NCBI GenBank assembly: GCA_037903475.1
Contig: JBAJFG010000439.1
Location: forward strand, 62,001-126,000
Direction: 5' to 3'
Length of the DNA: 64,000 nt
DNA from: Ancylostoma caninum
Lineage: Eukaryota > Nematoda > Chromadorea > Rhabditida > Ancylostomatidae
The notes under the pieces are model-generated. The model made no database searches. It was not told the DNA's origin and worked only from the letters and a program-made list of their open reading frames with translations. This document shows, piece by piece, positions 11,601-24,500 of this stretch (within the stretch, counting starts at the first letter, position 1; each line of letters opens with the position of its first letter). The translations under genes and the position numbers were made by a program.

Positions 11601-12722
11601 TGACCAGCGCACGCCGTTCGCCACCTCGGAACGCGCATCCATCGCAGCGTATGTACGGGGGCGCAGGCGGTATGAAGAGTTCATACAAAACCCCGAGGGA
11701 GCGCTAGGGATGAGCGAGCGTGAACGCTACGAGTTCATGATCGCAGAGCGAGATGTCTCGATCCATGTCGCCGCGATGATCCGCATGTACTTCCACTATA
11801 GAGGCCCGCGGATCGTCTGTTTGACGACCTCTTCGCTGCTGAACACCACGGTCGCGAAGGGTTGCTTCGCCGAATATCTGGAAAGTTTTGACGTTGTGAT
11901 AGGCGACGAGGCTTCCCAGATCCCGAAGCCGGTGTTCGTGGCGATTGCTGATCGTCTACCGGAGATTCGCCACGTGTACATCGGCGATGTGCACCAGCTG
12001 GAGCCGCATGCGCGATGCCCGCGCTCCTCCAACCCAGCGGTATTTGAGGCGCGAAGTGTCATGAGCGTGCTCACCGCCTCCGCAAGGGTTCCGGCCGCCC
12101 CTCTGGTCACTACTTCCACGCACCCGGCTCTCAATGAGCTCCCGAACCGGCTCACGTGTGGCGGGACTTTGGTCAGTGGTGCCGACGCGGCCGAGCGCCG
12201 CCTGCTCCTCGATCTCTTCGAGTTTCCCGACAAGGACCTGTCATTCTTGTTCGTGGATGTAGCAGGTACATCGCAACGTGCGGTGACGAAGTCCCACTTC
12301 AACGAAGTGGAGGCCACGGTCTGCTTGACCATCGTCACAGAACTCACAGGTAAGGGTGTTCGCACCGATCAGATAGGTGTAATCACCTTTTATAGGGAGC
12401 AATATCGGAAGCTGGCCGAATCCCTGCGCGAGATGGGCATCGAGCTGTCCACGGTGGACACCGTCCAGGCCAGGAAAGGGAGAAAGACATCATCGTGCTC
12501 CTGACGACGAAGACTGGATTCGACCCGGAAGCCGCCGAATTTCTGGATGACCAGCGGCGTATGAATGTGGCCTTGACCCGTTCACGCCACGGCCAGTTCG
12601 TCCTGGGCCACGTAGAGTCGCTGCGCCAGGTCCGCTACTGGAGTGGTGTGCTCGACTGGGCCACTGATCATGACGCTGTGCTTCCAGCGTCGGACCTTCC
12701 CAGGTTCTTCCGCTCTGATTGA
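8650..12722 (+). pseudogene. Superfamily 1 helicase (Upf1/DNA2-NAM7 type), broken
   Basis: About 1,357 codons are covered. Residues 1-310 are low-complexity, acidic then Ser/Pro-rich, and turn into an RGG/SRG-rich segment (about 9340-9530) like RNA-binding tails. The helicase core follows: Walker A F-G-T-G-K-T at 11385-11399, a motif Ib-like V-A-S-T-N-A-T-V at about 11434-11457, Walker B D-E-A-S at 11905-11916, motif III G-D-V-H-Q-L at about 11983-12000, and motif VI M-N-V-A-L-T-R-S-R at 12561-12587. Frameshifts lie near 9660, 11430 and 12480, and a TAA at 9843-9845. The family unwinds RNA or DNA with ATP. It follows the integrase by 206 bp on the same strand. It may be a third ORF of the retroelement or a host helicase gene beside it. 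The motifs make the family call firm; membership of the element is open. Confidence 0.85.
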
Positions 12723-13190
12723 GCAGCTTCTCATATTTTCTACTCGACTTGGGTAAGTATTTCCACATATTTACGCACGCTTACTCATGCTCCGTTAGTT
12801 TCTCGATTTTGCCTAAATGTTCCCCACACTATTTAAAGTCCGGGACGGACTTCTGTTAATGAAGGGAGGTGTAAACGGTTGCAGAACCCATGCTAAATTC
12901 CCATGACTAGGCGTGCAGATCTTTTCTTAGATAGTGGCATTTCGTAGCTTCCTCTGCGCTCCGCTAAGTCTTTATATTCAGGGCGTGGCGACGACACAGA
13001 GAGAGCAGAGGATGCGCCGTCTCCGAGCGGTCGACCAGCCGGTGGGCCGACTGCCTAGCTCCAACCGAAACCCTTCGCCAGCCGTCCCCCTCGCAACGAC
13101 GTCCGCGATCTACCATGTGCATTCCTTTTTGCCGAGCCTGCGTGCAGACCCCTGACAATAAATCTATATAATCTTAGTGTATTCACTGTA
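12723..13190 (+). other. 3' flank of helicase with TATA-like and poly(A) signals
   Basis: No ORF is supported. A splice-donor-like GGGTAAGTAT lies at about 12750, a TATA-like CTATTTAAAG at about 12827, and an AATAAA at about 13159. A TATA box followed about 330 bp later by a poly(A) signal is what an LTR would contain, but no second copy of this sequence is visible upstream, so an LTR call would be speculation. Confidence 0.3.
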
Positions 13191-14250
13191 TTTCTGGGAC
13201 GTCGACGCTTCCACGGCGCCACGTTGTTTACTGTATCGAGGAACCCCAGGAGGCATGTCTTCACCGCTCCATTAGGCAGAAGAGCCAAAAATCAATAAAA
13301 TCGATAAATCGCTATTTCATGCAGAATGGTTGTCATATACATGTCCAGCGTATTGAGAAACCCCAGTAGAAATGTCCTTGTCCGTCCCCGAGCGAAAATG
13401 GAAAAAATCGATGAAACCAATAAGTCAATATTTCGTGCAAAATGGTTGTCATATTCGTATTCACCGTATTGCGGAACCCCAGGAGACATGTCTTCACGGC
13501 TCCATTCAGCAGAAGAGCGAAAAATCAATAAAGTCGACAAATCGATAATTCGTGCAAAATAGTTGTCATATTCGTGTTCAGCATATTGAGGAACCCCAGT
13601 AAACATGTCTTTATCACCCCACGATCAAGAGTAGAGAAAATCAATAAAATCAATAAATCGATAAATTGGCGCAAGATGTTTGTCATACTCGTACTCAGCG
13701 TATTGAGGAACCGCAGAAGACATGTCCCCACCGACCCCTTGACAAAAATAACGAAAAATCAATAAAATCGATAATCCCAGGTGCAAAGTAGCCTATAACC
13801 TCCGCCGGCCCGCGAAGGATGTGCATGCAAAATTTGGTGCGGATCGGTCCACCCTCCGCGATTTCTGTTCATTATATACGTATAGTGGAGTCGTTTTGAG
13901 AGTGCGTTTTCCGCGACAGCGACTCCCTGGCATTGGAGCACGCAACGGGGTCGGTCAAAAAGTTGACCTATGATTCATCTAGTATCTTTGAAGAGTTTTG
14001 TAGCTTGTTTCTCCTTATATTGTTCTTTCTCAGCTCTTAGAACAAATGAAGAAGGGAACAGATGATAAAACTCGTCGAAGAAGCCGGATCCATCGTGGGT
14101 CAACTGTTTGACCAACCGCACTGCGCGCTCCAATGCCAGCGGGGCCGCTACCGCGGACAACGCACTGTCAAAACGACTCCACTATACATGCACACATACA
14201 AACATACAAACACGCATACATACAAACTTTCACTTTCATATATACAGATT
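13191..14250 (+). repeat. Minisatellite-bearing dispersed repeat, copy A (5' truncated)
   Basis: About five units of a 116-117-bp tandem repeat run from about 13200 to 13770; the shared TGTCAT word recurs near 13331, 13447, 13564 and 13681. Each unit has GAACCCCAG.AGACATGTC and AAAATCAATAAAATCGATAA. They are followed by a conserved 3' domain (GTAGCCTATAACCTCCGCC at about 13789) and, after an inserted MITE, a CATACA tract and the terminal word AAACTTTCACTTTCATATAT. The conserved 5' CCCGGCTTCGCTC end is missing. Confidence 0.8.
13883..14184 (+). mobile_element. TA-flanked MITE, family 1 copy 1
   Basis: The 302-bp element has long terminal inverted repeats beginning TAGTGGAGTCGTTTTGA and TA duplicated on both sides (13881-13882 and 14185-14186). 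It splits the minisatellite repeat just before its CATACA tract. A second copy in opposite orientation is at 35902-36188. A TA duplication suggests mobilisation by a Tc1/mariner-type transposase. Confidence 0.8.
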
Positions 14251-16283
14251 GAAACCTTACTTTCGTAGCCAGATCTGAAGGGTAGAGGGAGCTGAACTTG
14301 ATACCTAGCCCAGATGAGTAATCCCTTTGAATAACTACTCGCCGTTTATCGTGTAGTGTAACCCGTTGCATATCATTCATCTGCAAAGAGCCCGATGTAG
14401 ACGATCTCACAGACTTGTCATGAAAATATCTTCAGAAACTGATGACAAGACACTGCAGAAAACTGATTGAAAAGCATTATATAGTGAAATATCCAAAGTA
14501 TAGCAGTCCTTGTTCCAAATCAAGACCAAATTTCAAGAGCACAGACACGATCTGTTCGTAAACATCCTATCGTCTTCACACGAAATACATTCCATTAAAA
14601 GTACTTCTTGCGGCAGACCCAACCGTAGACTCCCCATCAGTGTTGTCTTACGCAACTAACAGAAAATCCGTTGTTTTATCACACTATATGAAGCAATATA
14701 ACATAATCATGTATCCCAAAAGGGACATGTTCACATGCTCACGCGTATATCGTGTATAAAGTTTTTAAATAAATCACACAAGGTAATAACAACAATAAAA
14801 CACATCCAACAGATATGATTGATCGGTGAAATCATTATTTACAAGAAAAGGACCCTGGAAGTGCCGCATCAATGGCGTGAAAATATAGCTCAAAGTAGCC
14901 AGCTCAACTCCACCAATTATGGGTGCACAACAATTCTGAATAGTTCACACAATTCTACAAAAAAAAATCTGGACAGAATTTATGCGATTTCAGGACTCAT
15001 CTTCGATAGTATTTGCAGAATGCTGTAAAAAATTTGGACAATATTCCTATTCAACGTCGTGCTAATTTGGTTTCCTCCCACATTCTTGTTGACGTTCAAA
15101 GCCAAAAAGGACCATTACGTCCATCACTCGTGCTGATATTGCGCCCTCACAGTTACATCGAGACAGCTTTAGCACGCCTCCAGTGACACCGTACTTCCAC
15201 TAAAGTTACTTTAGTACTGTTAGTCACCCTAGATTAGCCGTAAAACTGCTGTTATAAATATCGCGGAGATCAACCAAGTGCGATCTATTCGGTATGTTGT
15301 GATCCATGGTGGAAGGATCACTTATTAAGACGAGGTTGATCGATCTTAACTGATATCAAACCGTTTACCCTAGTAAATATACCAAGAGTCACAACTTTCC
15401 GAACCGACCACATTGCAAACTCCACGCAATGCAGAAGTCTAAAGGGAGCTTAGCACATATGAATCAACTCGAATCTATATGTACAACGTTAAAAAGTGAA
15501 CAAGTATATACAAACTAAAAACCATTGTCTCAATTGAATCAAGTAGCCGCTAGTTGACTAAAAAGTCACATATACCTTAGATTAGCTTAAAATGGAACAA
15601 TGACATCATTGCAACAACAGTAAGTAAAACTAAAACGAACAAGGAAACGAAGTTCTTTTAAAACCAACTAACATAGTACCCGCTTTAAGCAAACGCTGGT
15701 TGATTCAACAACTGCATTTCCAGTGTGCGTCGATGGAAGTGCGTTTTTCGCGAACACGGTAAGCACGCAGCGCGACTGCGCCGCTCGCGATGGAGCCCTT
15801 GCCGTGACAGCAGACCATAAGGTTTTCTGGTTCGTGAGTTAGTTTTCTCGATAGAAACGAAATGAAAAACTATTAAAAAAGACTTTGATTTGCTATTGAA
15901 ACGGCGATGCCAGCACGAACAGCAAGGCCGCGCCGCATTCTTCCCGAATCCGTGGCAAACACACTTCCATCGACGCTCTCTGTACACTACTCGGTCTGAC
16001 ATAGTGCAACAATCCTTGCTTGAAAGTGGCGTGGACGAGGCAGATTAAAACTGATTGTTTGACTGGTACTGAGACTGACTGTATGGTGGGTTCATGATTC
16101 TGAAATGATGTTTGGAACCACAAATTTACGAGAAGAAACCTGGACTAAGAACAATGAGGCTTCTACGGACAACTACCACTCGCACGCATAGCGTCAGGCC
16201 GTTCTGTCGTTTTGGACTTCAGAAGGAACAGGCAAACTTGGTTCAAAACGTGCTTAAACTCACTTTAGCGCCTACCATTCACC
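14251..16283. other. Gene-free 3' flank of MED12
   Basis: No supported gene is present. At about 15725-15990 two segments containing GCGTCGATGGAAGTG in opposite orientation, roughly 240 bp apart, form an imperfect inverted repeat that may be a degraded MITE. The rest is AT-rich with no recognised features. Confidence 0.4.
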
Positions 16284-18560
16284 TCAAATTATAGCTGAAC
16301 TGTTCTTTCTAGGAAAATACCGAGAACAGAGGCTCTCTATACGTTGTCTTACCATGGCCTGACACTCGCGGGTGTCCAATATTCACCTGCTCACCTTTGA
16401 TCTTGTTGCATGAAATATTGTTGTCCGGACATCGAACTCTGACCCATTTGATGGCCCATTTGTTGAGAGCCCAGCGCATGTCCTCCAATTTGTTGTCCCA
16501 TAACTTGTTGACTATCAGGAATATGTTGGGATCCCATATGACCCTGACTACTCATCTGGTTGCCAGAAATAGTACTACGACCCATAGTGCCTTGTGAACC
16601 CATCTGCTGATTCATTTGCATAGATTGTCGTCCTCCTCGGCCACCTCAAAATACAAACTCTTATGCTGTGAGTGTTCTCGAGATTCCAAGATAATAGATG
16701 ACAAAACTTCTTACCTTGTTGGTAATCCACGCTCATTGTTCCATCTCTAGATGTGAATTGTCCCATTGTATTTCTAGGTTGTTGTTGGGATTGCTGGGGA
16801 GGTTGAGCTGTGTGTGCTTGCCCCTGGTAACCCATCTGCATAGGACCTCCCATCGAAGACTGGTGTTGACCTGGTCCACCAACTTGAGAAAACTGCTGAT
16901 TCCCCATTGCTCCTGCAGCCGTTGTTGGATAGAATACCATACTAAAAATGTTAATATAATGACTAACCCTGAGTATTACTTGAGCGCTGCTGTTGCACGT
17001 GAGATTGACCCATTTGTTGCTGCAAAATAGGCTGCTGAGAAACTTGCGGATGCTGCATTGTCTGAGATGGTATGTGCGACTGCTGCATGCTCTGTTGTGG
17101 AGGCATTTGTTGCTGCATGTGATGAGGCTGCATATGTTGCATGACCTGCGGTTGCATCGAGTGCGGGACAGCGCCTGATGGCTGTTGGCTTGATTGCTGC
17201 TGTTGGTGAGAAGAAAGCTGATGATGTCCTTGTGGATTCGACTGAATCTGCTGCTGTTGCGGCATTTGCTGCTGAGACTGTTGCGATGGATCCAAAGATG
17301 ATTGTGACTGTTGCTGCAGCATTGTAGTTTGCATATGTGGGCCAGCGTTTTGAACAAAACTATTTTGACCAGGTTGCTGGTTCTGATAGTCTCCTGAAAA
17401 TACAATAAATGAAAACCAAATCTATTAGCGATTGTTTCACAACTCATTATCCAACTGAAAAAATTGTTTAGAGCGAAATCGTCTACCCTGCATTGATCGG
17501 TTGTTTCCTGAGTGGTGATTGAAGTTGGGTTCAGAGTACGAGGCTTGTGACATATTTGGACCAATCGTGGACGGTTGGGAAGAGGATGGTCCAGGGAAAC
17601 CTGCTAAAAACGAACATTTATTTCGTTCTTATCAGAAGAAGAATATAGGACGGTCGAGCATTAATATCGATAGTTAGACGTCCGCATGGAACCAGGGAAT
17701 AACTTCAGAGACCACGACAACAAAATGTTTGAGTATGAGAGGAATGCTCGAAATGAAAAAAAAAAAACATGAAAGTTGGGTGAGCAAGAGTTTTACCGGA
17801 CATCCGTGCTGCCTCAAGACGCTTCTTGTTGATGCATTCCTGTATCTTCGTCTTGGTAGGATCCTTTACCGCATTTGATGATACCTGAAAAAAACTGCAT
17901 GCAATTACGAAGCCAATCCTGACGCGTCTGGTAACAAGGCAAAACCACCTGCTGCGTCTGATGCTGCGAGTACGTAACTGAATCAGGCTGGGATAAAACG
18001 TTGCTTGCCTGGTTAGGACCCGTTCCATGCCAAGCCTGATTGAATGAAGCAGTAACGGATGGTCCAGGGGGCTCATTGCGTGACGCTGACTGGATAACAC
18101 GCAATCGCTTGTACACTACTGCATAAATAGTCATAAACAGCTCACTACCCACTCTTTTTTGACGAGATCCTGCACTGTGTTGCCTATTGACATTACCACG
18201 CTTGCGACCACCACGTGCTGCAGCCCTCGGAGATACTATTGGATTTGATGCCGACGACACTAAAGTTGAAAGCAAATGAAAAAGGACAGCTCAAAAAACA
18301 CAAAAATAGAATGAAACATACAGCTGCGGTTTTGTTCAGGCGTAGTGTCATCCATGGTCACATCATTTGTGGTGGGCGTACCAACCGCAGAATTGAGTGA
18401 GGTAATAGCTTCCTGAATCAGTTTTAGAATAATGAAGGATAACCCTGAGGTTGAGAGAAAAATGAATAGTTCGATAGATGAAAGAGTACTTCATTTCCCG
18501 GAGTGGTTGATTCCGTGACAACGGATGCAGTTGGTGTGGCAGGTGTTTGGGTCTGGAATA
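16284..18560 (-). CDS. dpy-22: MED12 C-terminal exons, Gln/Met-rich
   Basis: In transcript order: about 18480-18555 (Thr/Pro-rich), about 18322-18405 (acidic, D-V-T-M-D-D-T-T-P), 17949-18259 (basic R-G-G-R-K-R-G-N, possibly with an optional intron), 17797-17884 (K-I-Q-E-C-I-N-K-K-R-L-E-A-A-R), 17487-17600, 16968-17393 (142 codons of Q-rich repeats), 16715-16912 and 16395-16644 (M/Q-rich). Splice phases close from 17884 downwards. The last exon ends D-Q-R at a GTGAGC donor. A 25-bp exon at 16284-16308 after a TTTTCCTAG acceptor would add eight residues and a TGA; that terminal exon is tentative. A Gln-rich C-terminus is characteristic of MED12/DPY-22 proteins. Confidence 0.85.
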
Positions 18561-21500
18561 TGTCCCAATTATGGAAAGAAACGTAGTAGACCAATCATGA
18601 GCAAGGAATGATGTGCTGAATGTATAAACAATTTCAAACAATAGTCCAGCGAATTTCTGATTGCTGCGGTTTAAAGATTATCTGTGGGATGTTTCTGAGA
18701 TTCTAGTACAGATTGCATGTATCTTGGCGCGCTTCTGTGATACAGCTGTATTCATCATGATCAACATCATGATCTTGTCTGGGGACGAACTTCACACACA
18801 AGTTGCTTTGGCCTAACTTCCACTCTTAGACGCAGCTTAGATGTCATCAAGCATAACCAAAACGTGTCGAACTTGTAGTTAAGAAAAAAAGCAATCATGT
18901 TCACTCACGCCGGGGGTATTCGCATTTGAAGCTGAAGGTGGCGGAGCTTCACCAGTTGTTTCAACAGCGGGGGCGGACAAGAAGTGGTCACTCGACTCGT
19001 TGATTACCTTGAATAGAGCACACATAGACAATCACAGTGCAGTACAAAACCATAGATGTTTGATAGCCCCATGGCTGCTAGCCAATCCACTGCATTTTTT
19101 TTTCGAATATTGAGAGAAAGAATGATTGAATGCTTTCATTCACATGCTTGACTAATCCTTGCTCGTCTCGAGGGAATGACAGAGTAATGATTGATTCACA
19201 TAAAATATAAAAAATGAGTAAATATAAATAAGTTAAATATAGACAATGTATACTCAATCTCCATATTAACGCTCGCATTTAATCTGAATTTCGGAGAAAT
19301 TCCAGAAATTGCGGAACAGCAACCTGTCTATACTCCAAGCTTCAAGGATGGTGTAAAAGAAATACGGGCTACTAAAATGATTTTCGTGGCATGAAAAATA
19401 ACCTGTAGTCGAATAAGAGGGTTGACAACGTGCGCCAGCTTGAAATTTAAAAAAAAAAAAACTTTTTGGAGCAATTATCTATCAGAATATCCTAATAAAT
19501 CGAAAATTGAGTGCAATTGATGAAAAAATGAGGTAATTCGAGTGTAGTAAATAAAGGCAGGAAGCTAGAACAAAATCCAAAACTGCGTCTGCGAGGTAAA
19601 AACGACAAGATGTGCCATATCGTGGAGGTGGTACTACAGTTCTGAAATTGGCCCACTCAAATGGCCCTTTACAGCATCTTCTCCATTCGGTTTGCCCACG
19701 TCTAGTGTTTAGATGTGTTACTGCCAAACGAACCGACGTCGAAGTGTGGGATGTTGCTGTTTGAATGAACAGTCACATAATGGTAGTAACGGCTCTCCTT
19801 TCCTCGCAAAGTAATGCACCAGAAACGGCAAGCTTTTTTTCGACGTCTGTCATTTTCGCGCGTCGTTCTTCTATCAGTTTATTGAAATTCGGGAGTTTAC
19901 TAGGCGAGGTCTCAAGGTCTTACGTAACAACAATTTCCTATAACAACAATTCTCTATTATCTGCAAACTCGCCTCTATCGCTTGCGCTCGTTGTCGGACA
20001 TAGCTGGAATTGCCTTGATATTCCATTGAGTCAAGTGCGTACACTTGTTTATAGCTTTCAGAATCACCTCGTTTAAAAAACAATCAAATGGGCAAGAAGA
20101 AGACGGCTTACAAATTCCGAAAACAATAAAATTTTAATCGCAGAATCTTCCTACATATCTATAAGATAATCTTGTAACATTTTCGTTTTCATTTACTTCC
20201 ATGCATTGAAATGTGAATGTGTGAATGACCAAGCAAAAGAAAGCAGTGAAAAAGCCACAAAAGGCGTATTACCAATGAAACGCTTTTGCACATGCAAATT
20301 CTTAACTGAACTTTATGTCAACATATTTCAAAGATTAAAAGCTGGTTAATGCCAAAGTTGCGAGCTAACCACTAGGCTTGTCACTTTAAGCAAGAGTCCG
20401 TACCAGTTTGCTGTACCAAGTAACATTTCTACATTTAGTATTTCACCATTTTTGTCTCTACCCATTTGCCATCTTTAAGAGCAGTCCAAACCGAAGATAG
20501 AAATATTTGCAAAGAAGTTGAAAAGAGTGCTATTCAGCCTTCAAAACTATAGCATCAGTAAGAGAGGACAATCAGCCCAAGGAACTGTAAGATCAGAGCA
20601 TATTCGACAGACTGGAACTAACTGCGTTTGGTCTTTGATATTCCAGTTGATGCTTATGCACCAAAAGCCTCGCAACCCATTTTTGCACTGGACACGGAAG
20701 ACGATCGACTTTTGACGCCTGAAAGAGAGGAACTGTTCCATGTCCGATGTAGTTATAAAGATGATACAATTTCAATAAATGCACCTGGAACCAGCTCCAC
20801 TTCCATCCACCTTTACTATTTTGTTCACTGATATAAGCGTGGATAAAGTCATAGCTCGAGGTTTTCACCTTCTCGCTAACGTGCAAGGCATAACGACCAT
20901 GTCGCAGGCCAGTCATAGGTGTCGACTGCGAGACACTTGGCGGCCGAGCTGCTCCCTAAAAACGCTAAGTGAGAAGAAACATACAACACTAGTTCAGAGT
21001 TTACCCAATCACAAAAGATGGCTTGTTCAACACGAATCCAGTCCAACGACCTTTATTTTGTCCCAAAAGCGATTACATTGCGATTGCACAATCACAATAC
21101 AAACCCACGTGCCATTCTTAGCAGCTAACTATAAGAAATTGACACCTAAGCGACACTGCGCTTTGGCAAGACCACGTGGGGACATGCGTTCGTTTAAACA
21201 TGCGCTTGTGTCCAAATGGCTGAGCACGAGGTCCCACTCGTCGTCTCATGCGTATCAGCAGAAACACGTTGTTACGGACGTGTTTAAAGAAGACTACCGA
21301 ATCCATTTACTTTTGTTAAAGCAGATCCACCTGATATAAATATAAAAGGCAGAATCCCTACAGCATCATCGCTTGCGTATGAGCTTGGACTTACGCCTTC
21401 TGGAGTTCCCCTCAGATGAACCTATGTCTCTAACAAATATAGATTGTTCTGAGCACTCCGTGATCTACATAATAACGTCAACATCATCTAATTAGAAGAA

Positions 21501-24500
21501 AAATCCATCTGAACCTAATGTTGAACGATCGCTAATCACCATGAAATATAATGGATCACCAAGGGGGATGGGGAAACCTGTGACTTGTACAGCATGTGGA
21601 TGAGCGTTTTTTATTTATTTATTTATTTATTTGTTTACATGCGGATAAGCGCATGTGCGTAATAAAACAGGTAGTACTAGGAAACAATATATACAAAAAT
21701 TCCATCAGAAACATAAACCATATCTAAGATTAAAACATAAGTGTGTTTTGTACATGAACTACAAAAAAAAACTATAAAACTTCACGTCTGCTCGAGCCAT
21801 ACAACATTTTCGATGGGAGAAACGGAGAATGTGAGAAACTTTACTTCAGAAACTTATTGATAATTGCTTTAAACTGTGAAATACGAGAAGGTAATTCAGT
21901 TTTTTTTCAATATTTGGGTGAGGTCTTAATTCACCCTGTAATTGAAAAACTCTGCCATTACTGAGTTCGATGATGGAGGTAGAACTATTTTCATGCTAGC
22001 CCCGCGAGTGTTTGAGTAACGAATAGGGAAAAAGGTGGAAGCGTTAAGTTTAGTTTGACCTGATATGATTTTATATGCCATTATCAGGTCCTGTTTACGT
22101 CTCCTATTAGCCAATGTCTCCAGCCGAAGTTTCATATTCCTAGTTTCACTGGATGGGATGTTGTTATAGTCAAATCCGCCGATTCTGAGCAAAACCTTAT
22201 GTGTGAAACTATTTTGAACTCTTTCTAAAGCATGGGTATTTTTCACTTTGTTTGGGTTGAAGATCACAGTACCGTATTCGAGTAGGGGTCGGACATAGAT
22301 CTTATAAGCCCTAACTAGGATAATAGGGTCATTAGTCAAGAGGCACCTGAACAGGTTTGCTACTCTTTTCATACCTGAAGCAGAAATTCTCTCACAGTGT
22401 TTGTCAAAGCCCAATTTATTGTTAATATGAAATCCTAAGTCAGTTGTTTCAGAAATGGCAGAAATCTTATTACCACCAATGAAGTAAGCAGTTTGATTAT
22501 TTTTGGGGCCAATATGTAAAACTTTTGTTTTAGTGAACGAGAGAGGAAGGTTCCACATGCTAGACCATTGTGCTATCCTATCAGTGGAATTTTGGAGGAT
22601 GTCCTCATCGCCGGTGTTCTGTACAGATTTGTACAAATTAACATCATCTGCAAACATTTTGCAGTTGACATCAAGCCCTGAGAAGAAATTAGGAATATCC
22701 CATGTGTAGATGTTAAATAAAGTGGGAGAAATAACCGAGCCCTGAGGAACGCCACTAGTAATCGTTCGGGCTGTGGAAAAACTTTTATTTACGATGACAC
22801 GGAATATCCTACCCAGAAGGAATTCACTGATCCACCTGATTATTCTGCTATGTATACCAACTTGATTCAATTTCTGTAGAAGAGCATGATGATGGACTTT
22901 GTCCAATGCTTTCTTGAAATCAAAATATATGATGTCAACGTTGTGTTTTTAATTTAGCGCTATCGTCCAGTCATTGAGTACTTCCAGCATTTGAGTAACT
23001 GTGGATTTGCCCCGACAAAATCCGTGCTGGTCCATAGGAATAACAGTGTTTCTCGAGATGTCAACTTTTTTGTTTTGTCGATTTTTCTTGTTCACAGACA
23101 ATATTTTAGGCGATGAGTGGATGAAACTACGAAATTCTGATTATGGTTGATGACTTCAAACTCGAATACTCTTTGTCGGAGGTATGCCCTAATCTTGCAT
23201 TTGTTTTCGCTTGAAATTGGCTTCCCAAAGGACAAAGAGCTAGAGGTTGACGAAGTTCTCTTCTTACGATTTTAAACTCAAATATAACCATGGTCGTGGT
23301 CGCGGGATGTCGCTAGACGATCAGGCGTTGAGGACAGCCGTGAAACCTGAACCGGATCCTACCATCTGGATGATGAGAGAAGGGGTGGACGCTCCCTATA
23401 CTACAGTTTAAATGCATCTGACTGTAAGCAACAGGGTGCGGATCCTTAGTTACCCATGGCATCTGGCACGAAGGGAAGCGAGCGCCCTCTGCAGCTGCTA
23501 TCGGCACTAAGACATCAATGCAGTGCTCTAATTTCAGTAGTGATGGTCATAACAGAGTGAAAAATTGTTCTTGGTCACTTTTTTCACTTGCTCGCTTTTT
23601 CACAAGGCACAAAATCTCCCGATTTTCCAGGATTCTGTGCTCATTTGCGAAAATCCCACTAACTGACGAATATGCGCAACTATTCAAAATGAAATGAAAT
23701 TATTAAACGGTTTTAATTAAAAAAAACCTGACTGAAGCAAATCCTGATGTTTTGAAGAATCTCCCTTAGTTTTGACCACCACCGATGGTAATCATTTTTA
23801 GACTTCATTTTCCTTCCTGAATTCTAATTCTTGATTTCACCAATGCTCATCTAATGAAAAAAAAACTTAAAGTGCTCTGAGAGCCCAAGGATAGTTCTGA
23901 GCGGAAAGATATTTGCTATGATCGGACTATGCAGCAGGCCTCGCTCCGGCTGCACCTAACATCTCGGCTAACTAAGTGCCGGCCCCCTAAGCAACAGGGT
24001 GCGAAAAGTGCGGACGTGAACACCCTACGATCTGACTGATGATCAACGTCTTACCGACATCTTTTTTAACTCAATTTTTCGTCCCAAAACGAATGAATTC
24101 TAGAGCACGCAAATACTGTGCATAAAGCTCGATTTCTGTACGATGAAAAGAAATGAGTACGGGTGGAGACGATTTCCCACTTCTAAGACTTCCCAAGCCA
24201 GATCTTCTCTCCATGGAGGTTGTGTCAGGAGTTTGGTGGTGCTGTAAGGGTATGATTGACTGCACCTTTCTACAACCTAGTCAATCGTGGGCAGCAGATT
24301 CCTAGTATTGTAATTCCGAATTGAGATCCGCAAATCTGCCATAGATGTAGTTGGCAGTGGTGAACAAGAGCTGGTTTTCCCCTGCTCCAGGGTAGCGTTA
24401 AGCAACAGCTTCTAAAAGTCACCCGGTAAAAACTGACGCAGTAATGCATCGAAGTTCTCACTCAATGCCCTCATTCCACAGACCATTACCCTACTGTGTA

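Noticed and set aside
12723..13190. Possible 3' LTR
   Set aside because: It has TATA-like and AATAAA signals but no matching copy upstream of gag or between pol and helicase, so the LTR call is unsupported.
13292..13731. ORFs on both strands in the minisatellite (and similar ones at 44.8-46.5 kb)
   Set aside because: Their proteins are internally repetitive with the 117-bp period and follow the tandem repeat, with no conserved domain.
19800..20083. Minus-strand open stretches (Q-R-A-Q-A-I-E-A and E-E-R-R-A-K-M-T-D-V-E-K) as a nested small gene or MED12 exons
   Set aside because: They look helical and codon-like, but no splice arrangement joining them was convincing and nothing was recognised.
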